From: Synergistaceae bacterium
Lineage (GTDB): Bacteria > Synergistota > Synergistia > Synergistales > Aminobacteriaceae
Length of the DNA: 29,706 nt
Assembly: GCA_012523155.1 (NCBI GenBank)
Contig: JAAYJB010000152.1
Coordinates: 1 to 29,706, forward strand
Direction of reading: 5' to 3'
Part shown: positions 8,246-16,069 of the stretch, in pieces
How positions within the stretch are numbered: position 1 is the stretch's first letter
Layout: each line of letters starts with the position of its first letter
Program-made: the position numbers and the translations under genes
Notes under the pieces: generated by a model
Seen by the model: the letters and a program-made list of their open reading frames with translations, nothing else
Told to the model about the DNA's origin: nothing
Databases searched by the model: none

Positions 8246-8253
8246 AGTATAAT
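8246..8253. promoter_or_regulatory. overlapping divergent -10 elements between nikR and the nitrilase-like gene
   Basis: The 70-base gap between nikR and the divergent gene contains one AT-rich core. On the plus strand it reads TATAAT (8248-8253), a consensus -10. On the minus strand the overlapping bases 8251-8246 read TATACT. The plus start would give a leader of about 25 bases before the GGGGTGAT Shine-Dalgarno. Neither direction has a good TTGACA-like -35 at 16-18 bases, which would fit activator-dependent or weak promoters. I could not find a NikR-type inverted repeat here. Confidence 0.4.
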
Positions 8254-8284
8254 AAACTGAAATCCGCACTTTGGGGTGATTTTT

Positions 8285-8932
8285 TTGTCTGATGTTTTTA
8301 CACTGTGGCTCTGCCCAGATTCCCGGCACAGTCCGGAAAACGAAGAGGAAGTATTCAAAGAAAAAAACGCTCTCTACATCCTTCCTGCGGGAACGGACAG
8401 TTCCCGGGCGGAAGAATCGTCTGCTTCGGGAGGGGGTTACTCTCTTTCGGCCAGTGGAAATGGTGCTGTAAGTGTCTACGATGACGGCGGCAGCCTCGTC
8501 AACTGTTATTTTGGAATGCACGGAAGAGAAAAGGAGGGGGATTTTACAGTTTTCCGCCACGGCGGTTTTCTCTGCGGACTTTCATCGGGAAATGATCTGC
8601 TTTTTCCCGAACATTCCCGGATCTTGGCCCTCGCCGGAGCTGACCTCATATGTATATTTCCCCCCGCTGATGTTCCCGGGGAATTTCCCCTGGAGATATT
8701 TGCCCGGGTCAGGGCCATGGAAAACCTCGTGTATGTCGTTCTTGTAGTGCCCGGCTCTTTTCCGCCCCTTGTGTACGGTCCCCGTGGCGAAAGAATCGGG
8801 ACCTGCAGATGCGGGGAATCAAGAGAAAAAGAAGCCGTCCTCAGCAGGGCGAACCTTCTAAAAGCGAGGAAGATGATACCACTCTTCGATCTTCGCAAAA
8901 AAGAACGCTATCATTCGATAACAGTCCTGTGA
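8285..8932 (+). CDS. nitrilase/carbon-nitrogen hydrolase-fold protein, apparently catalytically dead
   Basis: A 215-residue protein whose second half follows the carbon-nitrogen hydrolase pattern: L-L-F-P-E at 105-109, L-A-G-A-D-L-I at 116-122, R-A-M-E-N at 143-147, and the closing P-L-F-D-L-R-K-K-E-R-Y. By this alignment the Glu-Lys-Cys triad is gone. The usual f-P-E reads L-P-A (A35), the Y-x-K lysine position is glycine (about G77), and the C-Y-D-L-R-F-P-E nucleophile position is G102. It is also shorter than the usual 260 or more residues. The start is a TTG at 8285 preceded by GGGGTGAT; an in-frame GTG at 8276 lies inside that Shine-Dalgarno. It is divergent from nikR. A nearby cysteine (C97) is offset by five residues and unlikely to substitute. 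Possible role: binding or scaffold protein; unknown. Confidence 0.6.
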   Translation: MSDVFTLWLCPDSRHSPENEEEVFKEKNALYILPAGTDSSRAEESSASGGGYSLSASGNGAVSVYDDGGSLVNCYFGMHGREKEGDFTVFRHGGFLCGLSSGNDLLFPEHSRILALAGADLICIFPPADVPGEFPLEIFARVRAMENLVYVVLVVPGSFPPLVYGPRGERIGTCRCGESREKEAVLSRANLLKARKMIPLFDLRKKERYHSITVL

Positions 8933-9096
8933 CATTGAATGGTCTGTGCTACAATAACCAGGCAGCAGATATACGATCGAGTATCCCGAGAATTCGTTTC
9001 CGGGAATTTTCTGAACGAACATCCCGGCAGATTTTCCAAAGGTCTCAAAGGTACCGCAGAGAAGCTATTCTTTTGACTTTCAGAGAGGTGATTTTT
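8933..9096 (+). promoter_or_regulatory. leader and probable promoter of the yebC-ruvCAB run
   Basis: This 164-base gap is the longest non-coding stretch in the window. An extended -10 element (TG at 8947-8948, then TACAAT at 8950-8955) is the best promoter candidate; the -35 region is poor (GTGACA at 15-base spacing). Downstream are three short arms that can pair in alternative ways: TCCCG 8984-8988, CCGGGA 9000-9005 and TCCCGG 9022-9027. A 6-bp TTCGTT/AACGAA pair (8993-8998 and 9014-9019) overlaps them. No T-tract follows, so an attenuator is not shown. The Shine-Dalgarno GAGAGGTGAT at 9083-9092 serves the TTG start of yebC. Confidence 0.4.
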
Positions 9097-9849
9097 TTGT
9101 CCGGCCATTCAAAATGGGCAAACATCAAGCACAGAAAAGCCGCACAGGACGCAAAGAGAGGGAACCTGTTCCAGAAGCTCGTGAAGGCGGTTATCATCGC
9201 CGCAAAAGAAGGCGGCGGCGACCCGTCGATGAATATGCGCCTGAAAGCGGCCATTGAACGTGCGAAAGCGGCAAGCGTGCCGAACGACAATATCATACGG
9301 GGAATCAAGAGAGGCACTGGAGAAATAGAAGGAGCTCAGTACGAGGAAATTACATACGAGGCATACGGGCCGTCGGGAATAGCAATACTCATCGAAGTAT
9401 TCACCGACAACCGGAACAGGACGGCTTCAGAGATCCGGGCTCTTCTGACGAGAAACGGAGGATCGCTGGGAGAAGCCGGAAGCGTCGCCTGGATGTTCGA
9501 GCGGAAAGGAACGATCGAGATAAGCGGCAAGGACCTTGATGAGGAAGCTCTCATGACAGCGGCCCTTGAAGCAGGTGCGGAGGACCTTGAGCAGCAGGAG
9601 GAAGGATACATTGTGTACACCGAGCCCAGTATGGTTTCCGACATACGGGATGCCCTTGAAAAATCCGGTTATTCCGTAACCAGGGCAGAGAGCGACATGG
9701 TCCCCAAAAATACCATTCTTGTGGAAGATCCGGAGAAGGCCAGAAAAATCCTTCGCCTGATGGATCTTCTTGAAGACCATGATGACAGCCAGAACGTCTA
9801 CGGGAATTTCGACATTCCGGATGAAATCATGGAAAACATGGAAGGATAG
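9097..9849 (+). CDS. yebC: YebC/PmpR family DNA-binding regulatory protein
   Basis: A 250-residue YebC-family protein. Members act as transcriptional regulators, and some as ribosome-associated factors that relieve stalling (family knowledge). The diagnostic N-terminus S-G-H-S-K-W-A-N-I-K-H-R-K fixes the start at the TTG at 9097, right after AGGTGAT and a run of seven T. Later motifs are typical: N-M-R-L near residue 46, N-D-N-I near 66, and Y-E-A-Y-G-P-S-G near 87, with the A-L-L-T-R-N-G-G segment after that. The reading frame is open further upstream but that part shows no similarity to the family. It is followed after 10 bases by ruvC, the common yebC-ruvC-ruvA-ruvB order. Confidence 0.96.
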   Translation: MSGHSKWANIKHRKAAQDAKRGNLFQKLVKAVIIAAKEGGGDPSMNMRLKAAIERAKAASVPNDNIIRGIKRGTGEIEGAQYEEITYEAYGPSGIAILIEVFTDNRNRTASEIRALLTRNGGSLGEAGSVAWMFERKGTIEISGKDLDEEALMTAALEAGAEDLEQQEEGYIVYTEPSMVSDIRDALEKSGYSVTRAESDMVPKNTILVEDPEKARKILRLMDLLEDHDDSQNVYGNFDIPDEIMENMEG

Positions 9850-9859
9850 AGAATACCCG

Positions 9860-10387
9860 GTGCTCAAATGTATCGGGATAGATCCGGGACTGGGGAGACT
9901 CGGTTTTGCATCCATAAGCAGGGAAGGGCATCTGTTTCGGCCACTTTCGTTCGGCTGCATTGAAACCTTTCCCTCCGACCCGGTGCCTGACCGTCTGCAC
10001 ATGATTTATGAAAAGCTCGGGGAGCAGATAGTGTGCTGCTCCCCGGATTTTATGTCTGTTGAAAAACTTTTCTTTGGACGGAATATAACTACTGCGGAGT
10101 ATGTATGGCAGGCAAGAGGGGTAGTGCTCCTCCTCGCGGCTGAACACGGACTTCCTGTCCTGGAACCAAAGCCTTCCCAGATAAAGCTTGCCGTATGCGG
10201 CAACGGGAAGGCTCCGAAAGAACAGGTCCAGAAGATGGTTCAGCGAATGCTGAACCTCGACAGCATCCCCAGGCCCGACGACGCCGCCGATGCAATTGCA
10301 GCTGCAATCACCGGTTTTTTCCTTTATTCACAGGAAAAAAAGATCATCGATCGTGGAGGCCGTCATGCTTCGATTCCTTTCAGGTAA
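9860..10387 (+). CDS. ruvC: crossover junction endodeoxyribonuclease RuvC
   Basis: A 175-residue RuvC resolvase, which cuts Holliday junctions symmetrically after RuvAB branch migration. The catalytic acidic residues match the family: D8 in G-I-D-P-G, E68 in S-V-E-K-L-F-F, and D141 and D144 in D-D-A-A-D-A. The start is taken as GTG at 9860 because the protein then opens with the family's L-K-C-I-G-I-D-P-G strand. The only possible Shine-Dalgarno, GAAGGA at 9841-9846, is far (about 13 bases), so translation may depend on coupling with yebC. The 3' end overlaps ruvA by 23 bases. The basic C-terminal tail (last 15 residues) lies entirely in that overlap. Confidence 0.94.
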   Translation: MLKCIGIDPGLGRLGFASISREGHLFRPLSFGCIETFPSDPVPDRLHMIYEKLGEQIVCCSPDFMSVEKLFFGRNITTAEYVWQARGVVLLLAAEHGLPVLEPKPSQIKLAVCGNGKAPKEQVQKMVQRMLNLDSIPRPDDAADAIAAAITGFFLYSQEKKIIDRGGRHASIPFR

Positions 10388-10976
10388 AGTTGTTTCCGTT
10401 TTCGATACCCTGGTGGTCCTGGACGTGAACGGAATGGGTTTCGAGCTGCTCTGTACAGGCAGGGGAGCGGAAATGTGCAGGGAAGGGGAAAATGCCCTGC
10501 TGGTGACGCATCTGCAGTTCTCGGAGGCTGGCCCCTCCCTCTTCGGGTTTGCTGACGATCGGGAGAGAGACCTCTTTTTAAAGCTCACGACGGTAAAAGG
10601 TGTGGGGGGAAAAATGGCGATGAATATTCTCAAGTCCGCCCCTGCGGAAAGGGTCGTCTCATGGATCGCGGCATCAGACACAGACTCCCTCGTGAAAATA
10701 CCCGGTGTTGGTAGAAAAACGGCGGAGAGACTTTGCTTCGAGATGCACCGTCATTTTGAAGGGTTGGGCACTGATCTGAACCTCTCTCCTGAAGTATTTA
10801 CATCGGGGGAGACACATATGGACATCGCAATGGAAGGTCTGCGCTCCCTGGGTTTTGCACAGGCAGAGCTTTTGCCGGTTTTTCGAAAACTCAAGGCGGG
10901 CAATGTTTCCGCCGACGGGGACCTTTCCCCCGAGCAGTGGATCCGTCTTGCCCTGAAGGAATTGAAGCGGAACTGA
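10365..10976 (+). CDS. ruvA: Holliday junction branch migration protein RuvA
   Basis: A 203-residue RuvA, the junction-specific tetramer that loads RuvB. Domain I is an OB fold starting L-R-F-L-S-G-K-V-V. Domain II has two helix-hairpin-helix motifs, V-K-G-V-G-G-K-M-A and I-P-G-V-G-R-K-T-A-E-R-L. Domain III, the RuvB-contacting three-helix bundle (A-M-E-G-L-R-S-L-G-F), forms the C-terminus. The ATG at 10365 has GGAGG five bases upstream. Upstream in-frame codons (from 10290) lie within ruvC and add no recognised sequence. It is followed after 12 bases by ruvB. Confidence 0.96.
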   Translation: MLRFLSGKVVSVFDTLVVLDVNGMGFELLCTGRGAEMCREGENALLVTHLQFSEAGPSLFGFADDRERDLFLKLTTVKGVGGKMAMNILKSAPAERVVSWIAASDTDSLVKIPGVGRKTAERLCFEMHRHFEGLGTDLNLSPEVFTSGETHMDIAMEGLRSLGFAQAELLPVFRKLKAGNVSADGDLSPEQWIRLALKELKRN

Positions 10977-10988
10977 GGTGATCAGGCT

Positions 10989-12035
10989 TTGGCTGAAGAC
11001 AAAACACGTTATCTTGACCCCAACGATGAACCAGGTGAGGACGAGTCGTCTCTTCGCCCGCTGACCCTCAGTGAATTCGTGGGACAGGAAAAACTGAAGG
11101 AAAAACTCTCGATTTTCATCCAGGCTGCCCGGCAGAGAGGAGAATCGCTGGACCACTGCCTTTTTTACGGGCCTCCAGGGCTCGGAAAGACTACCCTGGC
11201 GAGTATTATCGCACGGGAAATGGGAGGGCAGCTCCGGGTAACCACAGGCCCTTCCCTGGAGCGTACGGGAGATCTCGCTGCTATTCTTTCAAACCTCGAA
11301 GCCAACGATGTTCTCTTTATCGACGAAATCCACCGGCTTCCGTCGAACGTGGAGGAGATCCTGTACCCCGGAATGGAGGATTATTCCCTCCATATAATCG
11401 TCGGAAAAGGGCCGCTCGCCAACAATATCTGCCTGAGCCTGCCCCGTTTCACCCTGGTGGGGGCAACCACGAGACTGGGGCTTCTTACCTCCCCTCTGCG
11501 TGCGCGTTTCGGCATTGTAGAGCAGCTTTCACTGTACGGGGAACATGAACTGTCGGACATTGTCAAAAGAGGCTCCCGTGTCCTCGGAATAACCGTTCAT
11601 GAAGATGCAGCGGCAGAAATCGCACGCCGTTCAAGGGGAACTCCAAGGATCGCGCTGAGACTGCTGCGGCGTGTCCGTGACGTTGCAGAGGTGAGATCGA
11701 TGACATCCATCGATGCCCGTATCGCCGAAACCGCCCTGGATATGCTCGGCCTTGACAGCCTGGGGCTCGATGAAGGCGACAGGAAGATACTCAAAGTACT
11801 GGTGGACCTCTTCGACGGAGGCCCCGTAGGACTCTCCACGCTTGGTGCAGCCCTCAACGAAGAAGTGCAGACCATAGAGGATATCTATGAACCCTACCTC
11901 ATACAGCAGGGACTGATCGAGCGCACACCAAGGGGAAGAAAAGCGACACGGAATGCATGGGCATATCTTGGCAAGACCCCTCCGCCGGAAAAAGCGGATC
12001 CGTGGCAGCTTCAGCTGGTAGAAGAGGAGGAATAG
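10989..12035 (+). CDS. ruvB: Holliday junction branch migration DNA helicase RuvB
   Basis: A 348-residue AAA+ motor driving branch migration with RuvA. Walker A G-P-P-G-L-G-K-T is at 61-68, Walker B L-F-I-D-E-I-H at 109-115 and sensor I G-A-T-T-R at 158-162. The arginine-finger region [10 protein letters not shown] follows, and the C-terminal winged helix ends near T-P-R-G-R-K-A-T. The start is a TTG at 10989 with GAGGTGAT upstream overlapping the ruvA stop. [11 protein letters not shown] at 23-33 is the normal family N-terminus, slightly extended. Its stop lies four bases before the next gene. Confidence 0.97.
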   Translation: MAEDKTRYLDPNDEPGEDESSLRPLTLSEFVGQEKLKEKLSIFIQAARQRGESLDHCLFYGPPGLGKTTLASIIAREMGGQLRVTTGPSLERTGDLAAILSNLEANDVLFIDEIHRLPSNVEEILYPGMEDYSLHIIVGKGPLANNICLSLPRFTLVGATTRLGLLTSPLRARFGIVEQLSLYGEHELSDIVKRGSRVLGITVHEDAAAEIARRSRGTPRIALRLLRRVRDVAEVRSMTSIDARIAETALDMLGLDSLGLDEGDRKILKVLVDLFDGGPVGLSTLGAALNEEVQTIEDIYEPYLIQQGLIERTPRGRKATRNAWAYLGKTPPPEKADPWQLQLVEEEE

Positions 12036-12039
12036 CCCC

Positions 12040-12264
12040 GTGTCTTCCATCGGCAGATTTTTGATGGTTCTTGGCCTGCTCCTCCTTGCCGCTGGAGCGG
12101 CACTCTACTTTTTCAGCGATCTGTTCTCTTTCTTCGGCAGGCTGCCGGGGGACATCGTCATCAAAAAAAAGAACTTCACCTTTTGTGCCCCCTTTTCAAC
12201 AATGATCATCGTGAGTATCGTGGTTTCCCTGATTTTAAACCTCGCAGCACGTTGGATCAAATAA
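12040..12264 (+). CDS. DUF2905 family small membrane protein
   Basis: A 74-residue protein with two hydrophobic segments (about residues 5-24 and 49-68) separated by a conserved L-P-G-D-I-V-I stretch. This is the pattern of DUF2905 (G-R-L-P-G-D-I between two transmembrane helices). Function is unknown. The GTG start gives S-S-I-G-R-F-L-M-V-L-G, matching the family's beginning, and AGGAGG lies nine bases upstream. In many anaerobes this family is encoded immediately downstream of ruvB, as here. I am confident of the gene and fairly confident of the family. Confidence 0.82.
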   Translation: MSSIGRFLMVLGLLLLAAGAALYFFSDLFSFFGRLPGDIVIKKKNFTFCAPFSTMIIVSIVVSLILNLAARWIK

Positions 12265-12286
12265 AGAATAAAATGGAGGACATTCA

Positions 12287-13684
12287 ATGAATCGTTTTTT
12301 CCGCATTCTTTTCATGATATTCTTGTTCCTCTCCGCCGGAGTGTTCCAGATCGGCCGTGCGGAGGCCAAAATGGTTTCAGTTGGTCTTTCCATCGAAAAG
12401 GCCTCGATCAAGGTATCGTCCTCGTCATCCATCACCGCTACAGATGCACGGGGAAAACGGCATCCAATCGGGACATCGGCTGTTTTCCGCTCTTCCGGAA
12501 AAGGATCCGCCTCCGTGGGTTCCAGGACGTTCCACCTTCCCGTCACCCTTTCGTCCGGACACCCGCTTTCATTCAACGGCAGAAGATACAGGGGTACATT
12601 CCGTATACTGAGAGGGAAATCAGGCATAACCCTTGTTAATGTGCTCGACCTTGAGGATTACCTCAGGGGGGTCCTCAAAATGGAGGTCAACCCGGCATGG
12701 CACATGGAAGCTGTAAAAGCGCAGGCAGTCGTCTCAAGAACCTATGCACTCCGAAGCATACAACAGAACAATGGGAAAAACGGCTATGACCTGGGCGATT
12801 CGGTTCTTTCGCAAGTATACAGAGGCATGAATGCGGAGGATAAAAGGGCTGACGAGGCTATTCGGGCCACAAAAGGGGTCGTCGTCAAGTACAGTGGGTC
12901 TGTCGCCTTCACTCCGTTTCACTCTGACAGCGGGGGAGCTACCGCAGACGTTTCCACTGTCTGGGGGGGAACCATTCCCTACCTCAGGGGAGTGAAAGAA
13001 CCTTTCCCGCCGTCTTCTCCCAATTCCACATGGGAAGCCCGCCTTTCCAGAGCACAGGTGGAGAAGGCTCTCAGGCAGTCAGGAGCCGACGTCGGTTCGC
13101 TGAGAGCGCTGAGGATAGGGGATGTTGACCCCTTCGGAAGATCGAATACCCTCACAGCGGTAGGAACAAAAGGAACAAAACACGTGAAAAGCCATTCCTT
13201 CAGAATGGCTGCAGGAAGTACCGTGATCAAAAGCACCTCGTTTTCCCTTGCCTCTCCTTCTGCGGGAACATCTCCTGTTCCGCTTCCCGTTCCGGTGCCC
13301 CGCACGGAAAAGCAGAAGCAGCTTCCGGCAAAAGAAGTCCCGACATCGAATACGCCTATGAGCGCATCAGAAGAGAGACAGCTGACTGCCCTTACAGAAC
13401 AGGGAATTTTCAACAGCGAGGAACTCATGGACATGCTCATGAACCCGGAGAAAAGAAAGGGCTACCTGATTCGCGCTCTCAGGACAACAAGGCCGGTTCA
13501 ACCGTCTCCTGGACCTCTTCCCGCCTTTCCTTCCACCGGGGGTAGTTTTGTTTTCAGGGGCAAAGGCTGGGGGCATGGAGTGGGGCTTTCCCAGTGGGGT
13601 GCGAAGAAAATGGCGGAAAAGGGCTGGGATTACAAAAAAATCATTCAGCACTATTATCCGGGAACAACAGTCGGAAGCATGTAA
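12287..13684 (+). CDS. SpoIID/LytB domain protein (probable peptidoglycan lytic enzyme), exported
   Basis: A 465-residue SpoIID/LytB-type protein. Residues 1-27 form a signal peptide: basic start, long hydrophobic core, cleavage near G-R-A-E-A. The SpoIID domain shows V-L-D-L-E-D-Y-L-R-G-V at 119-129, E133 aligned with the catalytic glutamate of SpoIID, A-V-K-A-Q-A-V-V-S-R-T-Y at 142-153, and H-S-D-S-G-G at 212-217. The final block is G-K-G-W-G-H-G-V-G-L-S-Q-W-G-A at 425-439, ending H-Y-Y-P-G-T. SpoIID-type enzymes cleave peptidoglycan glycan strands. Unusually, a Pro/Ser/Thr-rich, low-complexity insert of about 95 residues (322-418) separates the last strand from the W-G-H-G block. No sporulation gene is nearby, so this is probably a general cell-wall or division enzyme. 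The start has GGAGGAC upstream. Confidence 0.9.
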   Translation: MNRFFRILFMIFLFLSAGVFQIGRAEAKMVSVGLSIEKASIKVSSSSSITATDARGKRHPIGTSAVFRSSGKGSASVGSRTFHLPVTLSSGHPLSFNGRRYRGTFRILRGKSGITLVNVLDLEDYLRGVLKMEVNPAWHMEAVKAQAVVSRTYALRSIQQNNGKNGYDLGDSVLSQVYRGMNAEDKRADEAIRATKGVVVKYSGSVAFTPFHSDSGGATADVSTVWGGTIPYLRGVKEPFPPSSPNSTWEARLSRAQVEKALRQSGADVGSLRALRIGDVDPFGRSNTLTAVGTKGTKHVKSHSFRMAAGSTVIKSTSFSLASPSAGTSPVPLPVPVPRTEKQKQLPAKEVPTSNTPMSASEERQLTALTEQGIFNSEELMDMLMNPEKRKGYLIRALRTTRPVQPSPGPLPAFPSTGGSFVFRGKGWGHGVGLSQWGAKKMAEKGWDYKKIIQHYYPGTTVGSM

Positions 13685-13693
13685 AGAAGGATC

Positions 13694-14743
13694 ATGTCAG
13701 GACCTGACCTTTTCAATGTCTCATCATACGACTACGAGCTTCCCGGGGAGCTCATCGCGCAAAATCCCGCTGATCCGAGGGATTCGTCCCGCCTCATGGT
13801 ACTTGACAGGCAGGACGGGCGCATACGGCACAGCGTTTTTTCCAGCCTGGGCGATTTCCTTGCGCCGGGAGACCTTCTTGTACTGAACGACACGAAGGTC
13901 ATTCCCGCACGACTGCACGGTACAAAAAAACCCGGGGGAGCAAAAATAGAGATACTCCTACTGAAGGGACTCAACCCCCGGTGGAATGAATGGGAAGCAC
14001 TCGTGAAACCGGGAAAGAAAGTGTCACCCGGAACAGAGATCATTCTTGCCGACGGAACAGAAATACGAGTCGGAGAACGCCTCGGGGAAGGACTGCGGAC
14101 CGTATCCTTTCCCGAAGGGACAAATGTGCTTCCCCTGCTCGAAAGGATAGGGGAGACACCACTTCCTCCATATATTAACCGGTCCACAGCCCCGAGGTCT
14201 TCATATCAGACAGTGTTCGCCAGGAAGGATGGTTCCGCAGCCGCTCCAACAGCAAGCCTTCATTTTACGGATGCTCTCCTCGAAAACCTCAGGAAGGAAA
14301 AAGGCATACGGACTGCATGGCTCACCCTGCATGTGGGGCTTGGAACATTCCGACCGGTGAAATGCACAGATATTAGGGAACACATTATTCATGAAGAATT
14401 CTGCGTTCTTCCGGCGGAATCGAAAGAAATCATCGGAGAGACAAAGCGGTCGGGCGGAAAAGTGATCGCAGCAGGAACGACCGTCGCAAGGACCCTTGAA
14501 TCCCTCGCTAATAACGAAGGTGAACTGGAGAGCGGCAGCAGGAACACGCGGCTGTTTATTTATCCCGGGTACAGGTATAAAATCATAGACGGCCTCATCA
14601 CGAATTTCCATCTCCCCAAAAGTTCCCTCCTCATGCTTGTTGCGGCTTTCGCAGGATACGACTTTATAATGAAGGCCTATAGTGAGGCTGTTGCCGGAAA
14701 ATACCGTTTTTTCTCCTTCGGCGACGCCATGTTCATACGATAG
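13694..14743 (+). CDS. queA: S-adenosylmethionine:tRNA ribosyltransferase-isomerase
   Basis: A 349-residue QueA, which transfers and isomerises the ribosyl part of AdoMet onto 7-aminomethyl-deazaguanine at tRNA position 34, giving epoxyqueuosine. Typical blocks are Y-E-L-P-x-E-L-I-A-Q-x-P near the start, R-D-S-S-R-L-M-V-L-D, L-V-L-N-D-T-K-V-I-P-A-R-L, T-A-S-L-H-F-T, H-V-G-L-G-T-F-R-P-V and N-F-H-L-P-K-S-S-L-L-M-L-V-A-A-F. Length is normal. The ATG has GAAGGAT just upstream, nine bases after the preceding stop. No tgt or other queuosine gene lies in the window. Confidence 0.97.
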   Translation: MSGPDLFNVSSYDYELPGELIAQNPADPRDSSRLMVLDRQDGRIRHSVFSSLGDFLAPGDLLVLNDTKVIPARLHGTKKPGGAKIEILLLKGLNPRWNEWEALVKPGKKVSPGTEIILADGTEIRVGERLGEGLRTVSFPEGTNVLPLLERIGETPLPPYINRSTAPRSSYQTVFARKDGSAAAPTASLHFTDALLENLRKEKGIRTAWLTLHVGLGTFRPVKCTDIREHIIHEEFCVLPAESKEIIGETKRSGGKVIAAGTTVARTLESLANNEGELESGSRNTRLFIYPGYRYKIIDGLITNFHLPKSSLLMLVAAFAGYDFIMKAYSEAVAGKYRFFSFGDAMFIR

Positions 14744-14758
14744 GAAGAGGTGAACAGC

Positions 14759-16069
14759 ATGTGGTACTGGGAATGTTTCACGCCTCACCCCCCGATTGTG
14801 ATCCCCGAGGTCGGAAGAGGACGGGAAAGGGAAGCTGAACAGACTATCCGGGGATTCGCCGGGCTTCGCCGGCTCACAGGGAGCAATATACCTGATTTCA
14901 TCCTTCTTCTTTCCCCCCACGCACCTTTCGGGGGCGGAATAACGTTTTCCTCCGCAGAAAGGTATGAAGGGGATTTCTCCATGTTCGGAGCCCCTGTTCC
15001 GAAATACGGTTTCGGTGGAGCAGTGGAACAGGCCCGTGCGTTTGCGGAGAAACTGTCGGAAGAATTCCCTGTTTTTATGGCGGAAAAGCACCACATGACC
15101 CTTGATCACGGCGCACTGGTTCCCCTTGCTTCACTTTTCGGCGAGAAGGAGGCAGGCAGCGTCAAACTGGTTCTGGCAAACCCGATCGGGCTCACCCCGG
15201 AGCAGTCCTACGGGCTCGGTCAGGCTCTTGCAGGAATTGAGGACACCGCCTCCTGGGGTCTTGTCTCAAGCGGCGACCTGTCCCACAGAGTTTCGCCGGA
15301 CGCACCGGCCGGGTATTCTCCGGCAGGGGCTCCATTTGATAAAAAAGTGACTGAAGCCTTCAAAAAGAACACCGCTCTTGAACTTCTTTCCCTTTCACCC
15401 CGGGAAATTGAGGATGCAGGAGAATGCGGACTGAGATCCGCTCTCATTTTCCTGGGCTTGGGAAAGGACCGCGGCACAAGACTTCTTTCATATGAAGCCC
15501 CTTTCGGCGTAGGGTATGCAGTGGCATACGCTTCGCTGCACGCCGCACCGGACCTCGCCCGAAGCGTCATCTCCCGCTTCTTTGAAAAAGAGGGCGATTC
15601 CCATGTAAAAGAAGCGGAACGATTCCTGCGTTTTCCGGAACTCAGGAAAAAATCAGCATGCTTCATCAGCCTGAAAAAAAGTGGAGACCTGCGCGGCTGC
15701 ATAGGAACGATTTTTCCAAGAAGCGGATCTCTCGCGATGGAGATTTGTGAAAACGCCATTGCGGCAGCATTCCATGACCCGCGTTTTCCTCCTCTCTCCA
15801 GGGGTGAGCTCGACACGGTGTCGATCTCGGTAGACATTCTCTCCACAACTGAACAGATAACCGGGATCGAAGAACTTAACCCTTCAAAGTACGGTGTGGT
15901 GGTTGAGAAAAACGGGGCAAGGGGAGTGCTGCTTCCGGACCTCGAGGGAGTGGAGACAGTAGAGCAGCAGCTTTCGATCGCCGCCCGCAAGGCCGGGATA
16001 ACGACTCTTCAGGGAGCCCTGATTTCAAGGTTTTCCGTCCTGCGGGTCAGGGAGGCGGGGAGGATATGA
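14759..16069 (+). CDS. amrA: AmmeMemoRadiSam system protein A: LigB-like extradiol dioxygenase domain fused to AMMECR1
   Basis: A 436-residue fusion. Residues 1-262 look like a class III extradiol dioxygenase/LigB domain: F-T-P-H-P-P with H10, S-P-H-A-P with H54, D-H-G at 116-118, and S-S-G-D-L-S-H-R at 170-177. Residues about 265-436 are an AMMECR1 domain with the signature L-R-G-C-I-G at 311-316 and A-A-F-x-D-P-R-F-P-P-L near 335. The next gene is the radical SAM partner, overlapping by four bases. The system is conserved in archaea and anaerobic bacteria, but its substrate is unknown. Here the LigB-type domain occupies the place held by the separate Memo protein elsewhere. Start ATG 14759 follows AGAGGTGA; a GTG at 14750 lies within that site. 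Confidence 0.9.
   Translation: MWYWECFTPHPPIVIPEVGRGREREAEQTIRGFAGLRRLTGSNIPDFILLLSPHAPFGGGITFSSAERYEGDFSMFGAPVPKYGFGGAVEQARAFAEKLSEEFPVFMAEKHHMTLDHGALVPLASLFGEKEAGSVKLVLANPIGLTPEQSYGLGQALAGIEDTASWGLVSSGDLSHRVSPDAPAGYSPAGAPFDKKVTEAFKKNTALELLSLSPREIEDAGECGLRSALIFLGLGKDRGTRLLSYEAPFGVGYAVAYASLHAAPDLARSVISRFFEKEGDSHVKEAERFLRFPELRKKSACFISLKKSGDLRGCIGTIFPRSGSLAMEICENAIAAAFHDPRFPPLSRGELDTVSISVDILSTTEQITGIEELNPSKYGVVVEKNGARGVLLPDLEGVETVEQQLSIAARKAGITTLQGALISRFSVLRVREAGRI

Noticed and set aside
8215..8284. NikR operator between nikR and the divergent gene
   Set aside because: I looked for GTATGA/TCATAC- or GTGTTAC/GTAACAC-type inverted repeats and found none; only a short TCCCT/AGGGA pair is present.
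8939..9076. 45-codon ATG reading frame in the yebC leader, possible leader peptide
   Set aside because: No Shine-Dalgarno, its start lies upstream of the best -10 element, and its composition shows no regulatory codon run.
8809..9096. In-frame open extension upstream of yebC, adding 96 residues
   Set aside because: The YebC family begins S-G-H-S-K-W, a good Shine-Dalgarno precedes the TTG at 9097, and the extension overlaps another gene without any recognisable domain.
14201..15109. 302-residue minus-strand open frame across the queA/amrA junction
   Set aside because: It spans two solid plus-strand genes and their junction; no family features.
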